Source: Belnapia arida | GTDB taxonomy: Bacteria > Pseudomonadota > Alphaproteobacteria > Acetobacterales > Acetobacteraceae | Length of the DNA stretch: 64,000 bases | Assembly (NCBI RefSeq): GCF_016773205.1 | Contig: NZ_JAETWB010000002.1 | Span: forward strand, 372,001-436,000 | Direction: 5' to 3' | In this document: positions 42,447-51,557 of the stretch, piece by piece | Numbering within the stretch: the stretch's first letter is position 1 | Layout: every line of letters starts with the position of its first letter | The notes under the pieces: model-generated | Seen by the model: only the letters and a program-made list of their open reading frames with translations | The model's database searches: none | What the model was told of the DNA's origin: nothing | Made by a program: the position numbers and the translations under genes

Positions 42447-42889
42447 GGCTTGTTTCCACCACTTCCATTGGCGCTGCCATTGACCCGCGCGATCCCGTTC
42501 GGGATGTCGCCGGCGGCGGCGATGTATTTGCGGCCTGCGGCGGCGGCATGGTCCACCGCCTCGGCCAGGGGTTCCGACGAGCGGATCTTGGCGAGCTTCA
42601 CCAACAGGGGAAGGTTCACCCCGGCGATGACCTCGACATGGTTGTGATCGGCGAGCGAGACGGCGAGGTTGCAGGGGGTGCCGCCCATGATGTCGGTCAG
42701 CACCACCACCCCGTCGCCCTGCTCCACCGCCGCGATGCTCTCGCGGATATCCTGCCGGCGGCGCTCCATGTCGTCGTCGGGGCCGATGCAGACGGTCGCG
42801 ACCGCACGCTGCGGCCCGACCACATGTTCCATGGCGAGGCGGAGCTCGTCGGCCAGCCGGCCATGGGTAACCAGGACCAATCCGATCAT
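42443..42889 (-). CDS. PTS EIIA component, mannose family
   Basis: The 148-residue protein resembles mannose-family EIIA. It begins MIGLVLVTHGRLADELR, where the His is the phosphorylation site, and contains GDGVVVLTDIMGGTPCNLAVSL. With HPr and enzyme I but no EIIB/EIIC, it is probably a terminal phosphate acceptor for regulation rather than for sugar uptake. The tail is Gly/Asn-rich. It overlaps rapZ and the HPr gene by 4 bp each. Confidence 0.93.
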   Translation of the reverse strand: MIGLVLVTHGRLADELRLAMEHVVGPQRAVATVCIGPDDDMERRRQDIRESIAAVEQGDGVVVLTDIMGGTPCNLAVSLADHNHVEVIAGVNLPLLVKLAKIRSSEPLAEAVDHAAAAGRKYIAAAGDIPNGIARVNGSANGSGGNKP

Positions 42890-43815
42890 GGGGACGGTGA
42901 AAGGGCCTCCCGACCCCCTAAGCGGGCTTCAGATGCGGCGGGATTACGTGCTGCCTCATCGAGTTCTCGATGCGTCACGTCCGCGCGCCAGCCCAGTGTG
43001 CGGAGATGGTCAGCCAGGCGCTCCGCGACAAGGACCGAGCGATGCCGGCCCCCGGTGCAGCCCAGCGCGACCGTGAGGTACTTCTTGCCCTCGGCCACGT
43101 AGCGCGGCAAGAGCGGATCGACAAAGCCAACGAGCCGGCTCCAGAAGCTGGGAAAGTCCGGGTCCGCTTCGACATAGGCGGCGACGGCGGCGTCCCGTCC
43201 GGTCTGCGGCTTCAGCTCCGGCACGTAGTGCGGGTTGCGCAGGAAGCGCACGTCGAAGACCAGGTCCGCCTCGCGCGGCAGGCCGCGGGGGAAGGCGAAG
43301 GACTGGACGTGGATGAGGAGGCCGGGCGCCCCTTCACGGCGGAAGCGGCGCTCGATCGTCTGGCGCAGTGAGGGCAGCGGCAGGTCCGAGGTATCGACCA
43401 CCATGTCGGCGGCGTCGCGCAGCGGGGCCATCAGCGCCTGCTCGCGGGCGATGCCGTCGGCGACGCGGCTGCCGAGCGAGCCGCCGGGCGCCAGCGGGTG
43501 GCGCCGCCGGGTCTCGCTGTAGCGGCGGAGCAGCACGGCATCCTCCGCCGTGGCATAGACCAAGGTGACGGTGATGTCGGGCCGCAGGCGGAGGCGGGAG
43601 AGGGTGCGGAGCACCCCCTCCGGGTCGAAGCCGCGGCTGCGGGTGTCGACGCCGGCGGCCAGCGGCTGGTCGCCATCGCCCACCAGCTCCTCCAGCAGGT
43701 CGAGGGGCGGGTTGTCCACCGTCTCGAAGCCGAGATCCTCCAAATGCCGGAGGATGGAAGCGCGGCCCGCGCCCGACAGTCCCGTGACGAGGACGACCGG
43801 GCGCGCGGCCATCAT
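42886..43815 (-). CDS. rapZ: RNase adapter RapZ
   Basis: The 309-residue protein has an N-terminal P-loop (VLVTGLSGAGRASILRHLEDLGFETVDN), VDTRSRGFDPE, and a C-terminal domain with LRNPHYVPELKPQTGRDAAV and VALGCTGGRHRSVLVAERLADHL. In E. coli RapZ binds glucosamine-6-phosphate and guides RNase E to the sRNA GlmZ; in alphaproteobacteria its role is less clear. It overlaps hprK and EIIA by 4 bp each, so it is tightly linked to the PTS regulatory block. Confidence 0.94.
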   Translation of the reverse strand: MMAARPVVLVTGLSGAGRASILRHLEDLGFETVDNPPLDLLEELVGDGDQPLAAGVDTRSRGFDPEGVLRTLSRLRLRPDITVTLVYATAEDAVLLRRYSETRRRHPLAPGGSLGSRVADGIAREQALMAPLRDAADMVVDTSDLPLPSLRQTIERRFRREGAPGLLIHVQSFAFPRGLPREADLVFDVRFLRNPHYVPELKPQTGRDAAVAAYVEADPDFPSFWSRLVGFVDPLLPRYVAEGKKYLTVALGCTGGRHRSVLVAERLADHLRTLGWRADVTHRELDEAARNPAASEARLGGREALSPSP

Positions 43816-44273
43816 TTCATGCCCTTGGCGAAGGCGCCGGCCGGCTGGGCGATACGGCCAAGGGCGGCATCCAGCGCCAGCGCCAGCTTGGCCGGGGCCG
43901 AGGCGTCGAAGGCATGGAGGCGGATGGCGGGCAGGGTCACGCCCTCGGCCGACCAGGCTTCCGGCTCCGGCAGGCGGGTGATCCCGGCACGGGGCAGCAA
44001 CCGGGCCACCAGGCGAAGCACCGGGGCGGCGGCGCGGGGGAAGGGGCCGAACAGGCCGAGGCCGCGCACCTCCAGCAGCCCGGCTAGGGGCGCGGGCGCG
44101 TCCGGGCGCAACTCGCCCGCCTCCACCCGGAGCGCGACCTGGTCATCGGCGACCAGGGACCATCCCGATTGCATCAGGCGCAGCACCAGATCGGACTTCC
44201 CTGACCCCGATGGACCGAGGAGGAGGACGGCATCCTCTCCCCGGGCGACGGAACTGGCATGGAGCAGCATCAT
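43812..44273 (-). CDS. hprK: HPr kinase/phosphorylase, short alphaproteobacterial form
   Basis: The 153-residue protein is the catalytic half of HPr kinase. It has MMLLHASSVARGEDAVLLLGPSGSGKSDLVLRLMQSGW with the P-loop, then LVADDQVALRVE, and LEVRGLGLFGPFP in the signature region. The N-terminal domain of the long Firmicute form is absent, as usual in alphaproteobacteria. ATG 44273 (or 44270) is preceded by GGGTGG; an upstream ATG at 44300 adds nine residues. It phosphorylates HPr on serine and is the first gene of the PTS regulatory operon, divergent from a dehydratase gene. Confidence 0.92.
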   Translation of the reverse strand: MMLLHASSVARGEDAVLLLGPSGSGKSDLVLRLMQSGWSLVADDQVALRVEAGELRPDAPAPLAGLLEVRGLGLFGPFPRAAAPVLRLVARLLPRAGITRLPEPEAWSAEGVTLPAIRLHAFDASAPAKLALALDAALGRIAQPAGAFAKGMK

Positions 44274-44375
44274 GGCCGCCACCCAACATAGCGTCCACAT
44301 TGGCAGAAAGCCGAGATCGTTCCAAGGGCACCATCGGTTGCACCATAGGGCGGGTCGTGCCACCGATGACGCATC

Positions 44376-45323
44376 ATGAACGAGACTCCTTCCATCGACC
44401 GGGACGCGATCCGTGCGGCGGCGCGGCGCATCACGCCATACCTGCGCCGGACGCCTGTGCTGCGGCTGGCCGGGCCCGACCTCGGCCTGCCGCATGACGT
44501 GATTCTGAAGCTGGAGCTGCAGCAGGCGAGCGGCAGCTTCAAGCCACGCGGAGCCTTCAACGCGCTGATCTCGGCCGGGGTGCCGGCGGCGGGGGTGGTG
44601 GCGGCCTCGGGCGGCAACCATGGGGCGGCCGTGGCCTATGCGGCACGGGCGCTCGGCGTGCCGGCCGAGATCTTCGTCCCCGAGATCACCGGGGCGGCGA
44701 AGCGCGCGCTGATCGAGGCCTACGGCGCGCGGCTGGTGGTCGGCGGCGCGGCTTATGACGCAGCGCGCCAGGCGAGCGAGGCCCGCGCGGCGGAGACGGG
44801 GGCGTTGCTCGTCCATGCCTACGACCAGCGCGAGGTGCTGGAAGGCCAGGGGACCGTCGCCCTGGAATTCGAGGAGGATGCGCCCGGGCTCCGCCATGTG
44901 CTCGTGGCCACCGGCGGCGGCGGGCTGATCGGCGGCATGGCCGGCTGGTACGGCACGGAGGGGCCGCGGCTGGTCAGCGTGGAGCCGGAGGGGTGCCCGA
45001 CGCTGGCGACGGCGCTGCGCGACGGACGGCCGGTACCGGCGCCGGTTGGCGGGGTGGCGGCGGACAGCCTCGGCGCGCGGCAGGTGGGAGCGCTGATGTT
45101 CCCGCTGGCGCAGCGGGCAGCCGTGGCGGCGGCGCTGGTGCCGGATGGCGCGATCCGTCAGGCGCAGCGTCTGCTGTGGGAGGCGGCACGGGTGGTGGCG
45201 GAGCCCGGCGGGGCGACGGCGCTGGCCGCGCTGCTCAGCGGGGCCTGGGTGGCACCGGCGGGAGCGCGCGTCGGCATCGTCGTCTGCGGCGGGAATTGCG
45301 AGCCGGGAAGCGTGCTCGGCTAG
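44376..45323 (+). CDS. PLP-dependent threonine/serine dehydratase family enzyme
   Basis: The 315-residue protein is a fold-type II PLP enzyme. The cofactor lysine is in ASGSFKPRGAFNAL, the substrate loop is ASGGNHGAAVAYAA, and the phosphate-binding glycine loop is ATGGGGLIGGMAGWY. It resembles threonine dehydratases and serine racemases, which deaminate hydroxy amino acids. It lacks the C-terminal ACT domains of biosynthetic IlvA, so it is more likely catabolic. It is divergent from hprK, separated by about 100 bp. Confidence 0.88.
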   Translation: MNETPSIDRDAIRAAARRITPYLRRTPVLRLAGPDLGLPHDVILKLELQQASGSFKPRGAFNALISAGVPAAGVVAASGGNHGAAVAYAARALGVPAEIFVPEITGAAKRALIEAYGARLVVGGAAYDAARQASEARAAETGALLVHAYDQREVLEGQGTVALEFEEDAPGLRHVLVATGGGGLIGGMAGWYGTEGPRLVSVEPEGCPTLATALRDGRPVPAPVGGVAADSLGARQVGALMFPLAQRAAVAAALVPDGAIRQAQRLLWEAARVVAEPGGATALAALLSGAWVAPAGARVGIVVCGGNCEPGSVLG

Positions 45324-45524
45324 CTGTCACTGCTACGGAGGTCGTCTCCGCGGGTCTCGATTGGTTGGGTGTGGTTGCAAGGCCGGTATCCGGCCACCTC
45401 GAGCCCTGGATGGACGGCCATCGGAAAGCCGTACGACGCGGCGTGGCGGAATGCCGATCGTGCAGAGGCTGGCCGGGGGCCGACCGGTTGATGCGGCCGT
45501 CGCGGCCATGGGGAGGAACAAGCA

Positions 45525-46487
45525 ATGAAGGCATTCATCGGGAGGGTGCTGCTGGGCGCCGCCCTGCTGGCCGGGCCCACCATGGCGCAACCCGCCGACC
45601 GGCCCCTCCGCATCGTTGCAGGCTATGCCCCGGGAGGAACCTCCGACATCGTGGCCCGCATCGTCGCGGAGAGCGTGTCGGCCAGGCTGGGCCAGCCGGT
45701 GGTGGTCGAGAACCGGACCGGCGCCAACGGCTTCATCGCCGCGGAGACGGTAGCGCGTGGCCCGGCCGACGGCTCGGCCGTGCTGCAATGCCCGATGGGC
45801 AACATGACCATCAGCCCGGAAATCCCCGGCATGCACCTTCCGATCGACGTGGCGCGGGACCTTGTCCCGGTCGCCAATGTCGCCCGCTCAAGCTATGCGG
45901 TGGTGGTCGGCGCACGCAGCCCGTATCGCAGCATGGCGGATGTCCTGGCGGCGGCGCGGGCCAGGCCGGGTGCGCTGACCTATGGCAGCGCCGGCATCGG
46001 TACGGCCCAGCACCTCTCGGCCGAACGGCTGAAGCGCATGGCGGGGATCGACCTGCTGCACGTGCCCTATCGCGGCGCGGCACTGGCCGCGCTCGATGTG
46101 ATCGCCGGCCGGACCGACCTGCTGATCACCAACCTGGGCGATGTCATCCGCCAGATCCAGGGCGACGAGCTGCGGCTCCTGGCCCTGGCCGATGCCGAGG
46201 GATGGCCCGACTTCCCGGATGCGCCCCGCCTGCCGCAGCTGGTGCCCGGGCTGGAAGTCGCGGGCTGGTTCGGCATCTGCGGGCCGCGCGGCATGCCGGA
46301 GGCGGCGATCGGCAAATGGGCCGAGGCGATCCGTCAGGCCCTTGAGGAACCGGTCCTGCGCAAGCGCCTGCTCGACAATGGCCTCACCCCGCATTTCGAG
46401 GATGCCGCCTCCTTTTCCCGGACCATCGCGCGCGACCGGCAAGCCTGGGGCGAGGCGGTGCGGGCCGCGAATGTGCGGGCGGAGTAG
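45525..46487 (+). CDS. TctC/Bug-family periplasmic solute-binding protein
   Basis: The 320-residue protein has a signal peptide (MKAFIGRVLLGAALLAGPTMAQ) and the Bug motifs RIVAGYAPGGTSDIVARIV, VVENRTGANGFIAAETVA, LTYGSAGIGTAQHLSAE and [27 protein letters not shown] precedes the ATG. Such receptors bind carboxylates; no TctAB permease lies nearby. It stands alone downstream of the dehydratase gene after a 200-bp gap. Confidence 0.93.
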   Translation: MKAFIGRVLLGAALLAGPTMAQPADRPLRIVAGYAPGGTSDIVARIVAESVSARLGQPVVVENRTGANGFIAAETVARGPADGSAVLQCPMGNMTISPEIPGMHLPIDVARDLVPVANVARSSYAVVVGARSPYRSMADVLAAARARPGALTYGSAGIGTAQHLSAERLKRMAGIDLLHVPYRGAALAALDVIAGRTDLLITNLGDVIRQIQGDELRLLALADAEGWPDFPDAPRLPQLVPGLEVAGWFGICGPRGMPEAAIGKWAEAIRQALEEPVLRKRLLDNGLTPHFEDAASFSRTIARDRQAWGEAVRAANVRAE

Positions 46488-46600
46488 GGCCGGGACGGCG
46501 CTCCGTCACCGCCGGGGCCGGAAGCCCAGTTGGACTCGCTTGCCGGGGCAACCCCGTCGCCGCGCCTCGCGTTCGCCCCGGCAAGAACGAGGAGGCAGGC

Positions 46601-47101
46601 ATGCGGATGAAGATCTTGCTGGTGGCGGCGATGCTGGCCGGGATGGCGCCCGGGGCCTGGGCACAGCCCGCGGGCCAGACCGCGGCGCCCGGCGCGGCGG
46701 CGGCGCCGGACCTTTCCTCCTATGCGCGCCTCCTTGAGGATGCCGAGACCAAGCTGCGGCAGGCGGAGCAGGCAGCGTCCCGGGCACCGGTCCAGCATCA
46801 GGGCGGCGCCATTTCAGGGTCTCGGATCGAGCTGATGCAGGTGATGCGGTCGGCGCAGGACAGCGTGCAGCGCGTGCCGACGAGCTTCGCCGGGAACGAG
46901 GCCTACCGGAACGCTGACCGGGAGCTGCGGGAGACGCTTTCGGGCATCGTCACCGCGCAGCGTGGGGGCGGCGAGGGCAGCATGCAGGCGGCGGAGAAGG
47001 CGGTGCAGATCATCGCCGGGCTGCGGCAGCAGGTGATGCAGGCGGCAGGCGGCACCGGCGCCTCGGCGCCGGCGCAGCCTGCCTCCGGAAGCGGCCGCTA
47101 G
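46601..47101 (+). CDS. Secreted helical protein of unknown function
   Basis: The 166-residue product has a clear signal peptide (MRMKILLVAAMLAGMAPGAWAQ) and a mature part that is mostly predicted helix (DLSSYARLLEDAETKLRQAE, RIELMQVMRSAQDSVQRVP, AAEKAVQIIAGLRQQVMQA), with Gly/Ala/Pro-rich ends. No family was recognised. CGAGGAGGCAGGC is a strong ribosome-binding site. Its stop overlaps the convergent uppP stop by 4 bp. Confidence 0.75.
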   Translation: MRMKILLVAAMLAGMAPGAWAQPAGQTAAPGAAAAPDLSSYARLLEDAETKLRQAEQAASRAPVQHQGGAISGSRIELMQVMRSAQDSVQRVPTSFAGNEAYRNADRELRETLSGIVTAQRGGGEGSMQAAEKAVQIIAGLRQQVMQAAGGTGASAPAQPASGSGR

Positions 47102-47901
47102 TGTAGCGCCAGCCAGGCGAGCATCAGCGTGCCGATGGCAATGCGGTACCAGCCGAAGGGCGTGAAGCCGATGCGGCTGATGACGGTGAGCACCCAGCGC
47201 ACCGTCAGCAGCGCGACGACGAAGGCCGTCACGAAGCCGATGCCGACCTGGCCCAGCCCATCGGCCGAGATTTCGTGCCGGACCTTCAGCAGGCTGTAGG
47301 CGCTGGCCGCCAGCATGGTCGGGATGGCGAGGACGAAGCTGAACTCCGCCGCCACCTTGCGGTCGACGCCCAGCAGCAGCGCGGTGATGATGGTGGCCCC
47401 CGAGCGGGAGGTGCCGGGGATCATCGCCAGCGCCTGGCCGAAGCCCACCAGCAGGGCGGAGACCGGGCCGATCTCCGGCACGGAATGGATGCTGGGCGAG
47501 GGCCGGGTGCGCTCGATCAGGATGATGGCGATGCCGCCGACGATCAGCGCCACGGAGACGACCCAGGGGTTGAACAGGCTCTCGGTGATCGTCTTGTGCA
47601 GCGTTGCGCCGATGATCGCGGCCGGGACGAAGGCAAGGATCAGGTTGACCGCGTAGTAGCGCTCCTGCCCCGGGCGCCAGAGGCCCGAGACGAGACGCAG
47701 CAGCAGGTCGCGGTAGATCCAGATCACCGCGCAGATGGCGCCGAGCTGGATGCCGACCTCGAAGACCTTGCCGGGCGGGCCCTCGAAGCCGATCAGCGAG
47801 CCGAGCAGGATCAGGTGGCCGGTGGAAGAGATGGGCAGGAATTCAGTCAGTCCTTCCAGCACGCCCATGGCGAGGGCGGAGAGGATCGCGGCGAGGTCCA
47901 T
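47098..47901 (-). CDS. uppP: Undecaprenyl-diphosphatase
   Basis: The 267-residue membrane protein is UppP (BacA), which dephosphorylates undecaprenyl pyrophosphate to recycle the lipid carrier of peptidoglycan and O-antigen synthesis. Both catalytic motifs are present: GVLEGLTEFLPISSTGHLIL near the N-terminus and MIPGTSRSGATIITALLLG in the second half, together with about eight hydrophobic helices. It is a single gene facing the unknown secreted protein and diverging from the DUF3445 gene. Confidence 0.96.
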   Translation of the reverse strand: MDLAAILSALAMGVLEGLTEFLPISSTGHLILLGSLIGFEGPPGKVFEVGIQLGAICAVIWIYRDLLLRLVSGLWRPGQERYYAVNLILAFVPAAIIGATLHKTITESLFNPWVVSVALIVGGIAIILIERTRPSPSIHSVPEIGPVSALLVGFGQALAMIPGTSRSGATIITALLLGVDRKVAAEFSFVLAIPTMLAASAYSLLKVRHEISADGLGQVGIGFVTAFVVALLTVRWVLTVISRIGFTPFGWYRIAIGTLMLAWLALH

Positions 47902-47996
47902 GGGCAGTGAGCGCTCCGGGAAGGATGCGGCGCCTATACCGGGCGGGGCGGGAGCGGGATAGTTGTGACGGGTGCGTGCTCGCCGGAGGTTGAGGC

Positions 47997-48908
47997 ATGG
48001 AAAGAGCGGAGCTGCCGGCGGAAGTGGTCTACCTGCCCTTCGAGGATGGGCCCTTCCGCATGGCGATGGGGCTGGTCGCCTGCCCCGAGGCGGCCTGGAT
48101 CGAGATCGACGAGCGCTACCCGGCCGAGATGGCGGAGCGTCGGGCCCTGCTGGCGACCCGGCGAGCGGATGTCCTGGCTACCCGACCGGGCTCCGAGACC
48201 GCGCAGGCGGAGGTCCTGGCGCTGCTCGCGGCGCATCTGCCGGCGCGCTTCCCTTCCTGGTTCCGGCGCGAGGGCGACCGGCTGCGGAACGGGCTGACGG
48301 GGGAGGAGTGGGACCTCACGGCGCCTAGCTGCGACCCGCTGGAGCTGGCGGCGCGGCTGGTGCAGGAGGATCTCTGCATCATCCGCCCCGCCGAGGATGG
48401 GGCGGTGCTGGAGGCAGGCGTCGTCTGCGCGCCGACGCGCTGGCGCATCACCGAGAAGATCGGCAGGCTGCTGATGGCGGTGCATGCGGCGGTGCCCTTC
48501 TACGGCGAGCGGCTGGGGACGCCGGTCGACCGCTTCATGGCGCAGATCAAGCCGGGGCGGGTCGCCATGCGGGTGAACTGGTCGGTGGTGGACAGCCCGG
48601 CGCTGTTCCAGCTCGAAGGCAAGCACCGGGGGGAGCGGGACCCGAGCTTCACCGCCGAGAATGCGGGACAGCGGCTGCACCTGCGGACGGAGCGGCAGAC
48701 CTTCCGGCGGCTGCCGCAGTCGGGCGCGGTGCTCTTCACCATCCGCGTCCACAGCTACCCGCTGACGCGGGTGGCTGCGCTGCCGGGCGTTGCGTCGCGG
48801 CTGGCCGGCGCGGTCCGGGCGCTGCCGGAGGAGATGGGACGCTACAAGAGCCTGCCGGTCTACCGGGAGGCGCTGCTGGCCTGGCTCGATACCGCCTCCC
48901 GCGCTTGA
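47997..48908 (+). CDS. DUF3445 family, haem-dependent oxidative N-demethylase-like
   Basis: The 303-residue protein matches the DUF3445 family, which includes the alpha subunit of haem-dependent oxidative N-demethylase. Landmarks are PFRMAMGLVACPEAAWIEID, LAARLVQEDLCIIRP, RWRITEKIGRLLMAVHAAVPFYGERLGTPVDRFM and VRVNWSVVD-like segments, and LRTERQTFRRLPQSGAVLFTIRV. The family binds haem in a PAS-like fold. The substrate here is unknown, and the partner subunit genes of the N-demethylase complex are not in the window. ATG 47997 has GGAGG upstream. Confidence 0.87.
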   Translation: MERAELPAEVVYLPFEDGPFRMAMGLVACPEAAWIEIDERYPAEMAERRALLATRRADVLATRPGSETAQAEVLALLAAHLPARFPSWFRREGDRLRNGLTGEEWDLTAPSCDPLELAARLVQEDLCIIRPAEDGAVLEAGVVCAPTRWRITEKIGRLLMAVHAAVPFYGERLGTPVDRFMAQIKPGRVAMRVNWSVVDSPALFQLEGKHRGERDPSFTAENAGQRLHLRTERQTFRRLPQSGAVLFTIRVHSYPLTRVAALPGVASRLAGAVRALPEEMGRYKSLPVYREALLAWLDTASRA

Positions 48909-48959
48909 TCCGCAGGGCCGTTCGAGTCGAGGATCCCGGCCTCGTCCCGGAGACCAGCC

Positions 48960-49508
48960 ATGATCCGTCTCGCTGCAGGCCTCGCGCTCCTTCTCGCCGG
49001 CCCGGCCTTCGCCCAGACCGCCCATCAGCCCTATGCCGTGTTGCACGCCCGCCCGGTCAAGGCGCTCTCGGAGCAGCAGCTGTCGGACCTGCGGGCCGGG
49101 CGCGGCATGGGGCTGGCGCTGCCGGCCGAGCTGAACGGCTATCCCGGCCCCTTGCACGTCCTTGAGCATGCCGAGGCGCTCGCCCTGACGCCCGGCCAGC
49201 GGGCACGCACCGAGGCCCTGTTCGCGGCGATAAAGGCGGAGGCCGTGCCTCTGGGCGAGCAGCTGATCCGCGAGGAAACGGAGCTTGAGCGCCTGTTCGC
49301 CAGCCGGATGGTGCAGCCCGCGAGCCTGGAGGCAGCGACGGATGCGGTCGGGATGACGCAGGGGCGGCTTCGGGCCGCGCATCTCTGCTACCATCTCGTC
49401 ATGATGGATGTGCTAACGCCCGATCAGCTGCGCCGCTACGGGGAACTGCGCGGCTACGGGACCATGGGCGGCCATGGCCAGCACGGGCATGGGGCGCACC
49501 GGCCCTGA
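48960..49508 (+). CDS. Periplasmic Spy/CpxP-like protein
   Basis: The 182-residue product has a signal peptide (MIRLAAGLALLLAGPAFAQ) and a helical core with VLEHAEALALTPGQRARTEALFAAI and LGEQLIREETELERLFA, the LTxxQ-type pattern of Spy/CpxP and periplasmic metal-sensing proteins. A second such element is DVLTPDQLRRYGEL. The tail is His/Gly-rich (MGGHGQHGHGAH) and could bind metal ions. It lies 51 bp after the DUF3445 gene. No regulator pair is adjacent. Confidence 0.75.
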   Translation: MIRLAAGLALLLAGPAFAQTAHQPYAVLHARPVKALSEQQLSDLRAGRGMGLALPAELNGYPGPLHVLEHAEALALTPGQRARTEALFAAIKAEAVPLGEQLIREETELERLFASRMVQPASLEAATDAVGMTQGRLRAAHLCYHLVMMDVLTPDQLRRYGELRGYGTMGGHGQHGHGAHRP

Positions 49509-49529
49509 GCAGCCTTGCCCGGCAGGACG

Positions 49530-50462
49530 TCAACCCGCGTCCAGCCGCCGGCAGAATTCGGCGAAGCCGGCAGCATCGGCAAAGGCCTTCTGCGTGCCGG
49601 GACGGGTGATGGAATCGGCAGCATAGCGCACGCCCTGGCGCATCGACGCCTCGATGTCACGCGTTGCAGCGTAATGCCGGGCGAAAGCACCGATGAAGGC
49701 ATCGCCAGCGCCGGTGGTGTCGGTGGGCGTGACCGGAACGGCAGGGACATGCGCCGTCCGCTCGCTCTGGACGAGGAGCGCGCCGTCGCCGCCGAGGGTG
49801 ACGATCACCGCCTTCAGGCCGCGCCCGACCAGCAGGCGGGCGGCCTCCTCGGCCTCGGCGCGGGTGCCTGTCGGCTGGCCGGTCAGGATGGCGAGCTCGG
49901 TCTGGTTGGGGACGAGGAAGGTTGCCGGCAGGATGCGCTCGAGCGCGAGGCCGGGCGTCGCCGGCGCCGGGTTGAGCAGCACCTCGATGCCCTCCCGCGC
50001 CGCCCAGTCGATGACGTGGTAGATCGTCTCCAACGGGATCTCGAGCTGGAGGAGGATCAGGCCGCACTGACGGAGGTCGTCCGCCGCGGCATCGACATCG
50101 GCGGGGAGCAGGTGGTCGTTGGCGCCCTTGACGATCAGAATGCGGTTCTCGCCCGTGGGATCGACAAAGATCGGCGCGACGCCGCTCGGCGTGCCGGGGA
50201 TGGCGCGGACATGGCGCGTGTCGATGCCGAGCGTCTCGAAATTGCGGATGGTGTTGCCGCCGAAGAGGTCGTCGCCGACGCGGCTGACGAGCAGCACATC
50301 GGCGCCGAGCTTCGCCGCGGCGACGGCCTGGTTGGCGCCCTTGCCGCCATGGCCCATGGCGAAGGACTGCGCCTCCAGCGTCTCCCCGGCCTCCGGCATC
50401 CGCGCCGTGTAGGTCACCAGGTCGACCATGTTGCTGCCGACAACCCCGATGCGTGCGCTCAT
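49530..50462 (-). CDS. rbsK: Ribokinase-family sugar kinase
   Basis: The 310-residue PfkB-family kinase begins with VVGSNMVDLVTYTARMPEAGETLEA and has GHGGKGANQAVAAAKLGADV, both typical of ribokinase, and the catalytic-base loop DTTGAGDAFIGAFA. It phosphorylates ribose or a close relative such as deoxyribose at C5. It is the last gene of the minus-strand sugar operon and overlaps the DUF4432 gene by 4 bp. The deoC aldolase in the same operon makes a deoxyribose kinase role possible. Confidence 0.9.
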   Translation of the reverse strand: MSARIGVVGSNMVDLVTYTARMPEAGETLEAQSFAMGHGGKGANQAVAAAKLGADVLLVSRVGDDLFGGNTIRNFETLGIDTRHVRAIPGTPSGVAPIFVDPTGENRILIVKGANDHLLPADVDAAADDLRQCGLILLQLEIPLETIYHVIDWAAREGIEVLLNPAPATPGLALERILPATFLVPNQTELAILTGQPTGTRAEAEEAARLLVGRGLKAVIVTLGGDGALLVQSERTAHVPAVPVTPTDTTGAGDAFIGAFARHYAATRDIEASMRQGVRYAADSITRPGTQKAFADAAGFAEFCRRLDAG

Positions 50463-51556
50463 GGCGATGGGTCCTGCGGGAGGGAGGCGATGAGGCTGTC
50501 CATCCGCGCCGTCGCGGCGCGGTCGAGATAGCCGGTGCGGACGGCGAAGCGCGCCTCCTCGCCCGGTGCCAGCATGCGCACATGGCCCTTGCGCTTCTCC
50601 GCCGTGTAGCCCTCGGGCTGGCAGGTGGAGGGGAGGGCGAAGGCGGCGACCTTCTGGTCCGGGTCGTTGAGGATCCAGCGGACGGTCTGGGGGAAGGCGG
50701 CGGGCGAATAGGACATGCCGAAGCCGTCGCCCTCGGGCCGGGCGAGCATCAGATGCGTCTCGCCGCGGGCGTCGGTGCCGAGGCCGTGCAGGTAGAAGAC
50801 CTGCTCCGGGTCGTAGAGGGTGGGCTCGGCGAGCGTCGCCATGCGGGAGGGGTCCGTGGCTAGGGACTCGATCAGGGCGAGGTAGGAGGGATTGGGCGTC
50901 ACATGGGCGGGGACGGCGCGGCGTACCTCCGTGCGCTCTGGCGTGAAGGGGGCGGGCTGGACGCAGCGCCCACCGGGGGTGAAGGCGAAGTTGATGTGCG
51001 CCATGTACATCAGCTCCATCGGCTTGCCGGAAAGGTTGCGCACGGCGAGGCCGATCTCGAAGAGCGTGGCGCCGGGGCGGAGCGTGACCGAGGGCTGGGC
51101 GAGGTAGTGGGGACCGAAGCCCATGACGTGGTCGCGCAGGCTGACGACGCGGAGGACGGGCTCGCCTTCCTCCTCGCCGAGTTCGAGCCAGGCGCGGTCC
51201 ATCGGGGCGCAGGGGAATTCGCCGTGCGGGGCATGGTCGTCCTCGGGGCCGGGGACGCCGTTGCGCAGGAGGCCGCTGTGGAAGGCGAAGCAGCCATAGG
51301 TCTCGGCGATGGTCCAGGCCGGGCGGGGCGCGTCGAAGCCGCTCTGCATGGCGAGGGGGACGCCGTCGAAGCGGGCGGACCAGATCATGCCGCCCATCCA
51401 GGGCAGCACCACCACTTCGCCCCGCGCGTTGCGCAGGCGGAGCGCCGCGATGCCGGTGTGGAAGCGGAAGAGGCTCGCCGAGAACTCGCCGGCGGTGAGG
51501 ATGCGGCGCTCCGCCTCGCCGGCCAGGGCCTCGTGGAGGGGGATGGTGGCGGTCAT
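50459..51556 (-). CDS. DUF4432 family protein (aldose 1-epimerase-like)
   Basis: The 365-residue protein resembles DUF4432, a galactose-mutarotase-like beta-sandwich family found in sugar operons. Visible segments include VVLPWMGGMIWSARFDGVPL, CFAFHSGLLRNGVPGPEDDHAPHGEFPC with several His, LMYMAHINFAFTPGG and FYLHGLGTDARGETHLML. A role in anomer or epimer conversion of the imported sugar is likely but unproven. It overlaps the kinase gene and follows the permease gene by 1 bp. Confidence 0.85.
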   Translation of the reverse strand: MTATIPLHEALAGEAERRILTAGEFSASLFRFHTGIAALRLRNARGEVVVLPWMGGMIWSARFDGVPLAMQSGFDAPRPAWTIAETYGCFAFHSGLLRNGVPGPEDDHAPHGEFPCAPMDRAWLELGEEEGEPVLRVVSLRDHVMGFGPHYLAQPSVTLRPGATLFEIGLAVRNLSGKPMELMYMAHINFAFTPGGRCVQPAPFTPERTEVRRAVPAHVTPNPSYLALIESLATDPSRMATLAEPTLYDPEQVFYLHGLGTDARGETHLMLARPEGDGFGMSYSPAAFPQTVRWILNDPDQKVAAFALPSTCQPEGYTAEKRKGHVRMLAPGEEARFAVRTGYLDRAATARMDSLIASLPQDPSP

Positions 51557-51557
51557 G

